Source: Arthrobacter nitroguajacolicus_D
GTDB lineage: Bacteria; Actinomycetota; Actinomycetes; Actinomycetales; Micrococcaceae
DNA: 64,000 bases
NCBI RefSeq assembly: GCF_031455195.1
Contig: NZ_JAVDSH010000003.1
Location: 1 to 64,000 of the forward strand
Direction of reading: 5' to 3'
Shown here: positions 47,439 through 55,152 of the stretch, piece by piece
Layout: each line of letters starts with the position of its first letter
Numbering within the stretch: position 1 is the stretch's first letter
Made by a program: the position numbers and the translations under genes
Notes under the pieces: model-generated
What the model saw: only the letters and a program-made list of their open reading frames with translations
Told to the model about the DNA's origin: nothing
Databases searched by the model: none

Positions 47439-48269
47439 ATGAGTGAAAACACTGGTGGAGGCTTTATCCGCAGAATGTTTGCCAACGACATCGCTACCGA
47501 CCTCGCCGAGGGCCGTGTCCTTGAGCTGGCGGAAATCTATGCCCTGGACGCCGTCAGTGACGAGGAACGGGCCATCATCGACGACTTCGTCAAGACCGCT
47601 CCCGAGGGTCCTGAATTCCATGAGCGGGTCCGCCAGGCCCGCGAAACACTCGCCGCCGGCTTTGCGCCCGAGGAAGAGCCGCCCGCGGGTCTCTTCGACA
47701 ACATTCTGGACCGTATCGCCAAGGACGCCCCCGCGGCGCCCGCCTCCGCACCGGAAACGCCCGCGGTAGCTGGCCCCGCCGTCGACGAACTTGCGGCCGC
47801 CAGGGCGAAGCGCGAAGAACGCCGCAGTGGCGGCGCGCGTCGATGGATTGTGGGAGCGGCAGCCGCCGCGGCCATCGCCATTGGTGGGATTGGCGTGGGG
47901 TCGTACGTCTCCGCCCAGAACGATCCCGTCAACCAGGTCCTGCAGGCGCAGGACGTCCAGAAGCAGTCCGCAGCCGTTCCCGGCGGCGGCACAGCCACCA
48001 TCTCGGCATCCTCGGCCAAGGACTCCTTCGTGGTCCTCATGGACGGCGTAGCGCCCGCGCCTGAGGGCAAGGTCTACCAGTTGTGGACGCTGCCGAAGGA
48101 CGGATCCGCACCCGTACCGCAGGGCACCATGGATGCGCAGACGCTATCGAAGCCGGCGGTTGTGAAGGGCCTCTCTTCGGCGTCCTCCGTAGCCATCACG
48201 GTGGAACCAGCGGGCGGGTCGAAAGCGCCCACCACAGCCCCGGTGCTGGTGGTAGCTCTTTCCGCTTGA
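47439..48269 (+). CDS. rskA: Anti-sigma factor RskA family
   Basis: The 276-residue protein has a cytoplasmic anti-sigma N-terminal part (about 1-80; LAEIYALDAVSDEERAIIDD), an Ala/Pro-rich linker, one membrane helix near residue 128-150 (RWIVGAAAAAAIAIGGIGVG) and an external RskA domain (AKDSFVVLMDGVAPAPEGKV ... VYQLWTLPKDG near 205). RskA sequesters SigK until cleaved by membrane proteases in mycobacteria. It begins one base after sigK. A perfect terminator hairpin follows. Confidence 0.92.
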   Translation: MSENTGGGFIRRMFANDIATDLAEGRVLELAEIYALDAVSDEERAIIDDFVKTAPEGPEFHERVRQARETLAAGFAPEEEPPAGLFDNILDRIAKDAPAAPASAPETPAVAGPAVDELAAARAKREERRSGGARRWIVGAAAAAAIAIGGIGVGSYVSAQNDPVNQVLQAQDVQKQSAAVPGGGTATISASSAKDSFVVLMDGVAPAPEGKVYQLWTLPKDGSAPVPQGTMDAQTLSKPAVVKGLSSASSVAITVEPAGGSKAPTTAPVLVVALSA

Positions 48270-48288
48270 GCGCTGACCTGCTGACTTA

Positions 48289-48337
48289 ACGCCCGACGGC
48301 GGCCACCCCACCTAAGAGGGACGCCGCCGTCGGGCGT
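48289..48337. terminator. Bidirectional terminator between rskA and gntP
   Basis: ACGCCCGACGGCGGC (48289-48303) and its exact complement (48323-48337) form a 15-bp stem with a 19-base loop between convergent genes. Confidence 0.85.
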
Positions 48338-48355
48338 CTTACTGCGTTTCGGAAG

Positions 48356-49759
48356 CTATAACACCAGGGACAGCAGCATCACGAAGCCGAATCCAACGAC
48401 GGAAATCAGTGTCTCCATGACGGACCAGGTCTTGAACGTTTGCCCCACGGTGAGGCCGAACAGTTCTTTGACCAGCCAGAAACCGGCGTCGTTGACGTGC
48501 GAGAGGAACAGTGAGCCGGCGCCAATCGCCAACGCGAGCAATGCCGCGTGAGTTGGGCTCAGGCTGCTGGCAAGGGGTGCGACAATACCGGCTGCGGTCA
48601 CCGTGGCAACTGTTGCAGAGCCGGTGGCCAGGCGGAGGGCCACTGCGACGATGAAGCCCAGGACCAGGACGGACATGTTTGCGCCTTCTGCCCACTTCTT
48701 GACCGCGTCTCCGACTCCCGCGCCAATCAGTGTCTGCTTGAAACCGCCACCTGCACCCACAATCAGGAGGATGGCTGCGATCGGCCCAAGGCTCTCCCCC
48801 AGCTTGGCCGTGATTCTGGTTCCCGTGAACCCTACGGCGTACCCGAAGGTGACGATGGCCAGGAGCACGGCAAGCGTCATGGCCACCAAGGGCTGGCCGA
48901 CGAAGTCGAAGAAGATCCTGATGCCAGGAGCAGTTGCCGCGTCCGGCCAGATGATGCCGCCCAAGGCCTTCAAGAGCATCAATACAACCGGGAAAATGAT
49001 GGTCAGCAGCGTCACGCCAAAGGAAGGCTGGCGCTTGACATCGCTCAGGTCCGCCGTGTGCTGGGTGTCAATGCCACCAGCAACGGCAGGAGCGTCCACG
49101 GGTACCCACCGAGCAGCAAGGCGTGAGAAAAGCGGGCCACAGATAATGACGGTAGGGATAGCCACCAAGATGCCCAGGCCCAGCGTTGTTCCCAGTTCCG
49201 CTTTCACTGCGCTGATGGCAATGAGCGGTCCGGGGTGCGGCGGCACGAGGCCGTGAAGCACCGACAGGCCAGCCAAAGCCGGGATGGCTATGCGCATCAG
49301 CTTCATCTTGGATCGCTGGGTGACCAGCACGATGACCGGGAGCAGCAGGACGAGCCCGATCTCGAAGAACATGGGCAGGCCGATGATGACAGCAACCAGC
49401 GTGATCATCCAGACCAGCTTGTTGCCGCTGGCCTTGGCCAGCAAAGTATCGACAACCCGGTTGGCACCGCCGGAATCGGCGAGCAACTTCCCGAGCATGG
49501 CGCCAAGCGCGATCAGCAGGCCAACTTCCTTCAGGACACCGCCTACACCGTCCTCGAAGTTGGTGATGACTTTCCCCAGCTCCACCCCTGATGCCAGCCC
49601 CACAAAGGCTGAACCCAGGACAAGGGCGAGGAACGGGTGCATCTTGAGTTTCGCGATCAGCACTACGATCAAGGCGATTCCCAACGCCGCCACCACGAGG
49701 AGTTGCGTGTCGTGCGCGGTCCATTGCTGGACCTCCGTCGCGGTTTCCAGGGCCTTCAC
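48356..49759 (-). CDS. gntP: Gluconate permease GntP family
   Basis: The 467-residue membrane protein has about twelve helices of the GntP family, which import gluconate with protons. Family features include the N-terminal LKMHPFLALVLGSAFVG near 41 and HGLVPPHPGPL near 175. The GTG start overlaps the gluconate kinase stop by four bases. With that kinase it makes a two-gene unit in which gluconate is imported and phosphorylated to 6-phosphogluconate, entering the pentose phosphate or Entner-Doudoroff route. Confidence 0.95.
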   Translation of the reverse strand: MKALETATEVQQWTAHDTQLLVVAALGIALIVVLIAKLKMHPFLALVLGSAFVGLASGVELGKVITNFEDGVGGVLKEVGLLIALGAMLGKLLADSGGANRVVDTLLAKASGNKLVWMITLVAVIIGLPMFFEIGLVLLLPVIVLVTQRSKMKLMRIAIPALAGLSVLHGLVPPHPGPLIAISAVKAELGTTLGLGILVAIPTVIICGPLFSRLAARWVPVDAPAVAGGIDTQHTADLSDVKRQPSFGVTLLTIIFPVVLMLLKALGGIIWPDAATAPGIRIFFDFVGQPLVAMTLAVLLAIVTFGYAVGFTGTRITAKLGESLGPIAAILLIVGAGGGFKQTLIGAGVGDAVKKWAEGANMSVLVLGFIVAVALRLATGSATVATVTAAGIVAPLASSLSPTHAALLALAIGAGSLFLSHVNDAGFWLVKELFGLTVGQTFKTWSVMETLISVVGFGFVMLLSLVL

Positions 49760-50301
49760 GAAGCACTCGTTCCGGTATTGGCGCCTGCGGGGCGAAGACC
49801 AAGCCGCTCAATGACTTCATCCGCTTCTTCGGCGGGCGACGCGGAAACGCATAGCGAGATGTAGTTCTCGTCGTCGGTGGGTTCCTCCAGGGCGTCAAAC
49901 TGCGATTCCAGAAGCGACGGCGGCATGAAATGCCCGTGCCTGGAGGCCAGTCGGTCCGAGATCTTGTCCTTGCTTCCTTGCAGGAAAACGAAGACCACTC
50001 CTTCGCCGCGGAGAACGTCGCGGTACTTCTTTTTCAGTGCCGAGCACGTAATGATTGCCGGGATTCCGGCGTCCGTGCGCTGACGGATCCAATCCGAAAT
50101 GATGCCCAGCCAAGGCCAACGGTCCTCATCAGTGAGGGCAAGCCCCGACTGCATCTTGGCTACGTTGGCTTCGGGATGAAGGTCGTCGCCCTCGGCGAGA
50201 TCCCATCCAAGTTTTCCAGCGAGAACGCCGGCTACAGTCGATTTGCCGGAACCGGAGACTCCCATAATCACCAGTACGGGTTGTTGCGCAGTCTTCGCCA
50301 T
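49756..50301 (-). CDS. gntK: Gluconokinase GntK
   Basis: The 181-residue kinase phosphorylates gluconate with ATP. The P-loop MGVSGSGKSTVAG lies near residue 13, and SALKKKYRDVLRGE near 92 and HFMPPSLLESQFDALEEP near 131 are typical of the GntK family. ATG 50301 is chosen, with GAGGAAGG about nine bases upstream; the frame also opens at TTG 50304. Immediately upstream, TATGATTTAACC at 50326-50337 resembles the site described for GntR-type gluconate regulators in corynebacteria, but the match is partial. Confidence 0.95.
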   Translation of the reverse strand: MAKTAQQPVLVIMGVSGSGKSTVAGVLAGKLGWDLAEGDDLHPEANVAKMQSGLALTDEDRWPWLGIISDWIRQRTDAGIPAIITCSALKKKYRDVLRGEGVVFVFLQGSKDKISDRLASRHGHFMPPSLLESQFDALEEPTDDENYISLCVSASPAEEADEVIERLGLRPAGANTGTSAS

Positions 50302-50325
50302 CAAAGTCTGCCTTCCTCGAATAAA

Positions 50326-50337
50326 TATGATTTAACC
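50326..50337. promoter_or_regulatory. Possible GntR-type operator before gntK
   Basis: TATGATTTAACC resembles the TATGATAGTACC part of the corynebacterial GntR1/2 site as I recall it, differing at a few positions. It lies 25 bases upstream of the gntK start. Weak evidence from sequence alone. Confidence 0.25.
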
Positions 50338-50375
50338 GAGACCAAGCATATGACACGGGTTACATCACGGCAATA

Positions 50376-51155
50376 TCAGAAGCCGGCGATAGTGCTGGAC
50401 CCGTTGACTGACACCACGTGGAAGCCCTCGGCGCTGGTCCCCTCCGGCAGTCCTGCACGATGTCCGTTGTGGTGCATCAGGCCGCGGACCACCCTCTCCA
50501 TAGCCTCAACATCGGGGTGCTGGCTCGCGTGGACCCGGATGGCGTCCAGCTTGGCCGAAACGTGGGCCGAGACATCCACGAAGTGGTTCTCCCTGGCCTC
50601 CGGGCTTGAAATAAACCAGAGCCAGGGCAGCTTGTAGGCCTCGAGGCCTGCCTCAGCCAGTTCCGGATAAGCGAAGGGATTCTCCACCGCCGGATACACC
50701 GCCCGGGTCACTGCTTCCCCTGCGGCAAGGTGGTCAGGGTGGCTCTTCTGGAGGCGGTCCCAGTTCCTTTCCGGGTGCATGGTCAGCACGATGTCCGGCC
50801 TGATCTCACGGATCAGCTTCACAACCTGCTTGATAACGCCGTGTGTCGGTTCAAGGTATCCGTCGCGCTCGTGAAGGTAATGGATGTCCGTGACACCCAC
50901 CAACGCGGCGGCCCGCTTCTGCTCCTCGGCCCGCAACTCGATGATGCGTTCCCGGTCCACGGGATCAAAACCGCCGGCATCGCCGTCGGTCATGATGCAG
51001 TAGCTGACCTGGACACCGGCTGCAGTCCAGGCCGCGATGGTCCCCGCAGCGCCGAAATCGATGTCGTCAGGATGGGCGGTAAAACAAAGCACCCGCTCGA
51101 CACGCTCCGTGGAGGCATCGAACGGGCTCTTTGCTGACGGGACGTCAGTAGGCAA
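50376..51155 (-). CDS. PIG-L family deacetylase
   Basis: The 259-residue protein belongs to the LmbE/PIG-L zinc deacetylases, which act on N-acetyl sugars and include MshB and Mca of mycothiol metabolism. AHPDDIDFGAAGT near residue 28 and SHPDHLAAGEAV near 137 carry the expected zinc ligands. I cannot distinguish MshB, Mca and other branches from this. The TTG start lies five bases behind the etfA stop and its Shine-Dalgarno (GGAAAGG) lies inside etfA, so it is likely part of the ETF operon. Confidence 0.88.
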   Translation of the reverse strand: MPTDVPSAKSPFDASTERVERVLCFTAHPDDIDFGAAGTIAAWTAAGVQVSYCIMTDGDAGGFDPVDRERIIELRAEEQKRAAALVGVTDIHYLHERDGYLEPTHGVIKQVVKLIREIRPDIVLTMHPERNWDRLQKSHPDHLAAGEAVTRAVYPAVENPFAYPELAEAGLEAYKLPWLWFISSPEARENHFVDVSAHVSAKLDAIRVHASQHPDVEAMERVVRGLMHHNGHRAGLPEGTSAEGFHVVSVNGSSTIAGF

Positions 51156-51160
51156 AGGGA

Positions 51161-52114
51161 TCAGCCTTTCCGCTTCTTGATTTCCGCGGTGGCCTGCGGG
51201 AGGACCTTGAACAGGTCACCGATAATGCCATAGTCCGCGATCTCGAACACCGGTGACTCGGCGTCCTTATTGATGGCAACGATGACCTTGGAGGTCTGCA
51301 TACCAGCCTTCTGCTGGATGGCTCCGGAAATGCCGGCCGAGATATACAACTGCGGAGAAACCGTGACACCGGTCTGGCCGACCTGGGCATCGTGACCAAT
51401 CCAGCCAGCGTCAGTGGCAGCACGGGATGCCCCCACTGCGGCACCCAAGGCGTCTGCGAGCTCTTCCAGTGGACCGAAGTCGCCGTCCACGCCACGTCCG
51501 CCGGCAACAACGATCCTGGCTTCGCTGAGGTCCGGCCGTCCACTGACCGGCTTTTCCGTCCGGGCGGCGATGCGGGCAGAGTTGGCTGCGGCGTCGGCCG
51601 GAACCTCAACCGTGGCGGTTGCCGGGGCAACCGATTCCGCAGCCGCTACAGGTTCAACGTTGTTGGCCTTGACCGAAAGCACCGTCACCGGCGTTGTGGC
51701 CTTGGCCGTGGTGGTGTAGGAACCAGCCAGCACGGACTTGTGCGCAGTGCCATCAGCTTCGACGCCTACCACATCCGTGATCACACCCGCACTGAGCTTG
51801 ATGCCGAGCCGGCCCGCAATTTCCTTGCCCTCAGGCGAGTTATCGAGAAGCACTGCGGTGGCTCCCGAAGCGTTCACAGCTGCCGCAAGGTACGCGGCCT
51901 TCGGTCCTACAAGGTATTCGTCAAGGTTCGCCAGCGACGGCTGGTACACCGTGGAGGCACCATAGGCACCCAGGGTGGCAGCGACGTCGTCGGTCAGTTC
52001 ACCGGTGATTGCGACGGCGGTCTCCCCCAGCGAACGGGCGATGGTCAGGAGCTCCAGGCTGCTCTTCTTGAGAGCGGCTCCCGGGTTGTCAATGAAAACA
52101 AGTGCATTTGCCAT
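51161..52114 (-). CDS. etfA: Electron transfer flavoprotein alpha subunit
   Basis: EtfA/FixB pairs with EtfB, binds FAD and passes electrons from dehydrogenases to the respiratory chain. The 317-residue protein has the N-terminal EtfA domain and the C-terminal FAD domain with RIVVAGGRGVDGDFG near 195, ASRAATDAGW near 222 and YISAGISGAIQQKAG near 260. ATG 52114 is used because homology starts there; a longer frame is rejected. etfB lies 13 bases upstream. Partner acyl-CoA dehydrogenases are not in the window. Confidence 0.96.
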   Translation of the reverse strand: MANALVFIDNPGAALKKSSLELLTIARSLGETAVAITGELTDDVAATLGAYGASTVYQPSLANLDEYLVGPKAAYLAAAVNASGATAVLLDNSPEGKEIAGRLGIKLSAGVITDVVGVEADGTAHKSVLAGSYTTTAKATTPVTVLSVKANNVEPVAAAESVAPATATVEVPADAAANSARIAARTEKPVSGRPDLSEARIVVAGGRGVDGDFGPLEELADALGAAVGASRAATDAGWIGHDAQVGQTGVTVSPQLYISAGISGAIQQKAGMQTSKVIVAINKDAESPVFEIADYGIIGDLFKVLPQATAEIKKRKG

Positions 52115-52127
52115 GGTTGGGATCCCC

Positions 52128-52931
52128 TTAGAGCAGCTTCTGTGCGGCCAGGAAGTCGACCAGCTTGATGCCGGCGTCGCCTTCGTCTGTGATGATGGTG
52201 CCCGCGGTCCGGGGCGGACGCGCATCAGCCGATTCCACCACTGTCCAGGAACCGGCCAGGCCGACCTGGGAGGCGTCCAGCCCAATGTCGGACAGCGTCA
52301 GGGAAGTGATCTTCTTCTTCTTGGCCGCCAGGATGCCTTTGAAGTTGGGGTAACGGGGTTCGTTGATCTGGTCCGTGACCGAAACCACGGCCGGAAGGTC
52401 CGCTTCGACTGTCTCCGAAAAATGGCCGGCGTCACGGCGAGCGCGGACCTGACCGCCCGTCACTTCCAGGCTTGATGCGAATGTCACCTGTGGGTACGAC
52501 AACCGCTCGGCCAGCTGGGCCGGAACCAGTGAAGTCTCGCCATCGGTCGATGCCATGCCCGTGAGGACGAGGTCCACAGGGCGGCCGTCTGCCGAAAGGT
52601 GGCCGATTGCAGCGGCAAGGGCCAGCGACGTGGCCGCAGCATCCGAGCCCGCCAACGCGTCATCGCTCAGGTGAACACCCGAATACGCGCCGATCTGAAG
52701 GGATTTCTTCACGGCATTGACGGCCCCCGAAGGACCCATGCTCAGGGCAATGACCTCATTACCGGCTTTGGGACCGCCACGCTCTTCTGCGAGCTGCAGC
52801 GCGGCCTCGAGGGCGTACTCGTCCAATTCGGACAGGATGCTCTCATCACGGTCGGTTGTGTTGTATGGGCCGGTGATGTGCCGGTCGAACTGCGCGTCCG
52901 GGACGTGCTTGACCAGAACGACAATCTTCAA
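52128..52931 (-). CDS. etfB: Electron transfer flavoprotein beta subunit
   Basis: EtfB/FixA forms the heterodimer with EtfA. The 267-residue protein starts KIVVLVKHVPDAQFDRH and contains EYALEAALQLAEE near 38, ALSMGP near 63, LVLTGMASTDGETSLVPAQL near 122 and YPNFKGILAAKKK near 200. TTG 52931 is chosen because GGAAGAG lies just upstream and the family begins at this point; GTG 52943 is possible. In mycobacteria fixA-fixB lie just above iscS and mnmA, as here with intervening genes. Confidence 0.95.
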   Translation of the reverse strand: MKIVVLVKHVPDAQFDRHITGPYNTTDRDESILSELDEYALEAALQLAEERGGPKAGNEVIALSMGPSGAVNAVKKSLQIGAYSGVHLSDDALAGSDAAATSLALAAAIGHLSADGRPVDLVLTGMASTDGETSLVPAQLAERLSYPQVTFASSLEVTGGQVRARRDAGHFSETVEADLPAVVSVTDQINEPRYPNFKGILAAKKKKITSLTLSDIGLDASQVGLAGSWTVVESADARPPRTAGTIITDEGDAGIKLVDFLAAQKLL

Positions 52932-53097
52932 TGTCTCTTCCACTGTCTTCGAAGCAGCCTTCCATGCTTGTGGACGGCCAACCGCAGAAGCGTGGCCGTG
53001 AATTGCCCAGCGCGTGGGCTCGTCCTAGCTAAGCATATTGCCCGCAGAATTCCACTCCCAGCGTTAACCCCTGTTGCGGGCCACCGGGCCGGGGACG

Positions 53098-53141
53098 ACG
53101 ACGAGGCGGGCAACACCCCAAGAGGTGCGGCCCGCCGTCGT
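53098..53141 (-). terminator. Possible terminator after the HtrA gene
   Basis: ACGACGAGGCGGGC (53098-53111) can pair with GCCCGCCGTCGT (about 53130-53141) with a two-base bulge. No clear T run follows on the minus strand. Weak. Confidence 0.35.
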
Positions 53142-53168
53142 ACTTCCGTGCTTCGCGCTGTTGCTGCG

Positions 53169-53197
53169 CGGCGCCTACTGGTGGGCGGCGCCTACTG
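53169..53197. repeat. 12-bp direct repeat at the end of the HtrA gene
   Basis: CGGCGCCTACTG occurs at 53169-53180 and 53186-53197, 17 bases apart. The second copy contains the stop codon of the protease gene. It looks like a small local duplication. Confidence 0.6.
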
Positions 53198-54832
53198 CTG
53201 GGCAGCGTCGAGGGTAACCTCGACTTCCTGCGACTGGCCGCCGCGGAGGATGGTCACCTTCACCTTGGCTCCGGCCGGCTGTTCCCGGACCGCTGCAGTC
53301 AGCTGGTTGGGGTCGCTGACGGTGTAGTCGCCAAACTTGGTAACGACGTCGCCCACCTTGAGCCCAGCCTTCGCTGCGGCCGAGCCGGACGTCACCGAAG
53401 CAACCTCGGCCCCCACCGAGAAGCTCGAGTCACTGCCGGTGGAAGACTTGGCCCGCACCGACACGCCGAACTGGCCGTGGCTGGCCTTGCCGGTGTCGAT
53501 AATCTCCTGTGCCACGCGCTTGGCATGGTTGATCGGGATGCTGAAGCCCACGCCGATGTTGCCGCTGGACGAATCGGACGTGCCACTGCCAGCGGAGGCG
53601 ATGGCTACGTTCACGCCGATGATTTCACCCTTGCTGTTCACCAAGGCACCGCCGGAGTTACCCGGGTTGATCGCGGCGTCAGTCTGGATCACGTTGATGG
53701 AGATGGATCCCTCGTTCGCCGTGGACTGGCTCTGGCCACCGCCTGGAGGGGCGAACTGGAAGCCCTGGTCACCGCCCTGCGAGTTGTCTGTGCCCTCCTT
53801 CGGAGCGGCCGACGAAGCAACGCTGATGGTCCGGTTCAGGGTCGAAACGATGCCGTCCGTGACCGTCCCGGTCAGGCCCAGCGGCGAACCGATGGCGACG
53901 GCGGTGTCCCCCACGTTGATCTTTGAAGAATCACCCAACGATGCGGGAACCAGGCCCGACGCGTTGTCCACCTTGATGACGGCGAGATCAGACAAAGGGT
54001 CCGTTCCTACTACATTGCCCTTGAGCACCTTGCCATCGCTGGTCCGGACCTCGATCGCCGCGTTCGACGTCGCCCCATCCAGCGTTACCACGTGGGTGTT
54101 GGTCAGGATGTGGCCCTGGTCGTCGAGGATGATGCCGGAGCCGGTACCGCCTTCGTTGCCACTGGTTGCCTTGATGGTTACCACGCTGGGCGAGGCCTTG
54201 GCTGCTGCGGCGGTGATGACGTTGACGTCGTCCTTGTTGTTCACGATGACCGTGCTGGACTGGCTTCCGGTCGCGGCCGCCGGAGAGTTGTTGTTGTCCC
54301 ACAACGCGTTGCTGCCTGCCACTACCCCGCCGCCAATCAGGCCAGCAGCGAGCATGCTCGCCACCAGTGTCCCGACGCCGAATGCCGGCTTGCGCTTGGT
54401 GGCGACTGCTGACGAGTGCCCCGGCGTGTGTTGCGATCCCGGTCCCTGCTGGGGTCCCTGAGCACTGCTGAAATGCGTACCCGGATTGTTGGCTTGGCCA
54501 CCGCCGTAGAACGGCTGCTGCGAGGGGTACGCAGGACGCTGCGTCGAATCCTGCGGCTGGGCAGAAGGCTGAGCCGCTTGGGCTGGACCTTGCTGCGGGG
54601 CGCCGTAGTAGTGGGGGTTCGGTGCCGGCGGCTGGTGCTGTCCGGCCGGCGGCTGATATGCCGGAATGGGAGTTGTCGGCTGAGCTGGGCCCTGGGCCGA
54701 TCCGGCCTGCCCTGAAGTCCAGGCAGGCTGCTGCTGGGTAGCGTTGGCATCGTTGTGCTCGCCCGAAGTGGCCCGCGGCTCTGACGGCTCACGGTTCTCT
54801 GGTGCGGTGCCCTGCGCTGGGTTCTCCGTCAT
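53192..54832 (-). CDS. HtrA-like S1C serine protease with PDZ domain
   Basis: The 546-residue protease guards extracytoplasmic protein quality. A long Gln/Pro/Ala-rich cytoplasmic N-terminus (1-150) is followed by one membrane helix (VGTLVASMLAAGLIGGGVVA near 162), the trypsin-like domain and a C-terminal PDZ domain (from about 430). The triad is visible: His in NTHVVTLDG near 248, Asp in SDLAVIKVD near 280 and Ser in NPGNSGGALV near 392. ATG 54832 is used, with AAGGAAG five bases before it. The divergent TPM/PspA genes also relate to envelope stress. Confidence 0.94.
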   Translation of the reverse strand: MTENPAQGTAPENREPSEPRATSGEHNDANATQQQPAWTSGQAGSAQGPAQPTTPIPAYQPPAGQHQPPAPNPHYYGAPQQGPAQAAQPSAQPQDSTQRPAYPSQQPFYGGGQANNPGTHFSSAQGPQQGPGSQHTPGHSSAVATKRKPAFGVGTLVASMLAAGLIGGGVVAGSNALWDNNNSPAAATGSQSSTVIVNNKDDVNVITAAAAKASPSVVTIKATSGNEGGTGSGIILDDQGHILTNTHVVTLDGATSNAAIEVRTSDGKVLKGNVVGTDPLSDLAVIKVDNASGLVPASLGDSSKINVGDTAVAIGSPLGLTGTVTDGIVSTLNRTISVASSAAPKEGTDNSQGGDQGFQFAPPGGGQSQSTANEGSISINVIQTDAAINPGNSGGALVNSKGEIIGVNVAIASAGSGTSDSSSGNIGVGFSIPINHAKRVAQEIIDTGKASHGQFGVSVRAKSSTGSDSSFSVGAEVASVTSGSAAAKAGLKVGDVVTKFGDYTVSDPNQLTAAVREQPAGAKVKVTILRGGQSQEVEVTLDAAQQ

Positions 54833-55152
54833 GGGTCTTCCTTTCGTCCTCGTCTTCATCAACTATGTACCCATTTACTGGAACAAAAGCGGACGTTCGC
54901 TGGGAGCTTCCTGAAAGGGCAGGACGACCGGTCCGGGGTTCCCTGGATTGCCCTCAACGGGTCAACAACCCTGCTTTCTCCTATATTTCGCTGGTGGCAT
55001 ATTCACCGCTGTGGACGGGCTATGGGGTGCACCATAGAATCAAGAGGAATTGCCACAGCGACCTGCGGCTTTACACCATGCGTGGGGGCGCTGAGCATTC
55101 TGTGACGATTGGTACGCCTTGTTCCAGTCGCAGACGTGCTGAAGGGTTGCAC
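54833..55152. other. Divergent intergenic region
   Basis: This 320-base gap separates the HtrA gene (minus) from the TPM gene (plus) and must hold both promoters. It is less GC-rich than its surroundings. I see no conserved RNA, perfect palindrome or recognised operator. An ORF on the plus strand through it continues into the TPM gene but lacks homology and is rejected as coding. Confidence 0.5.
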
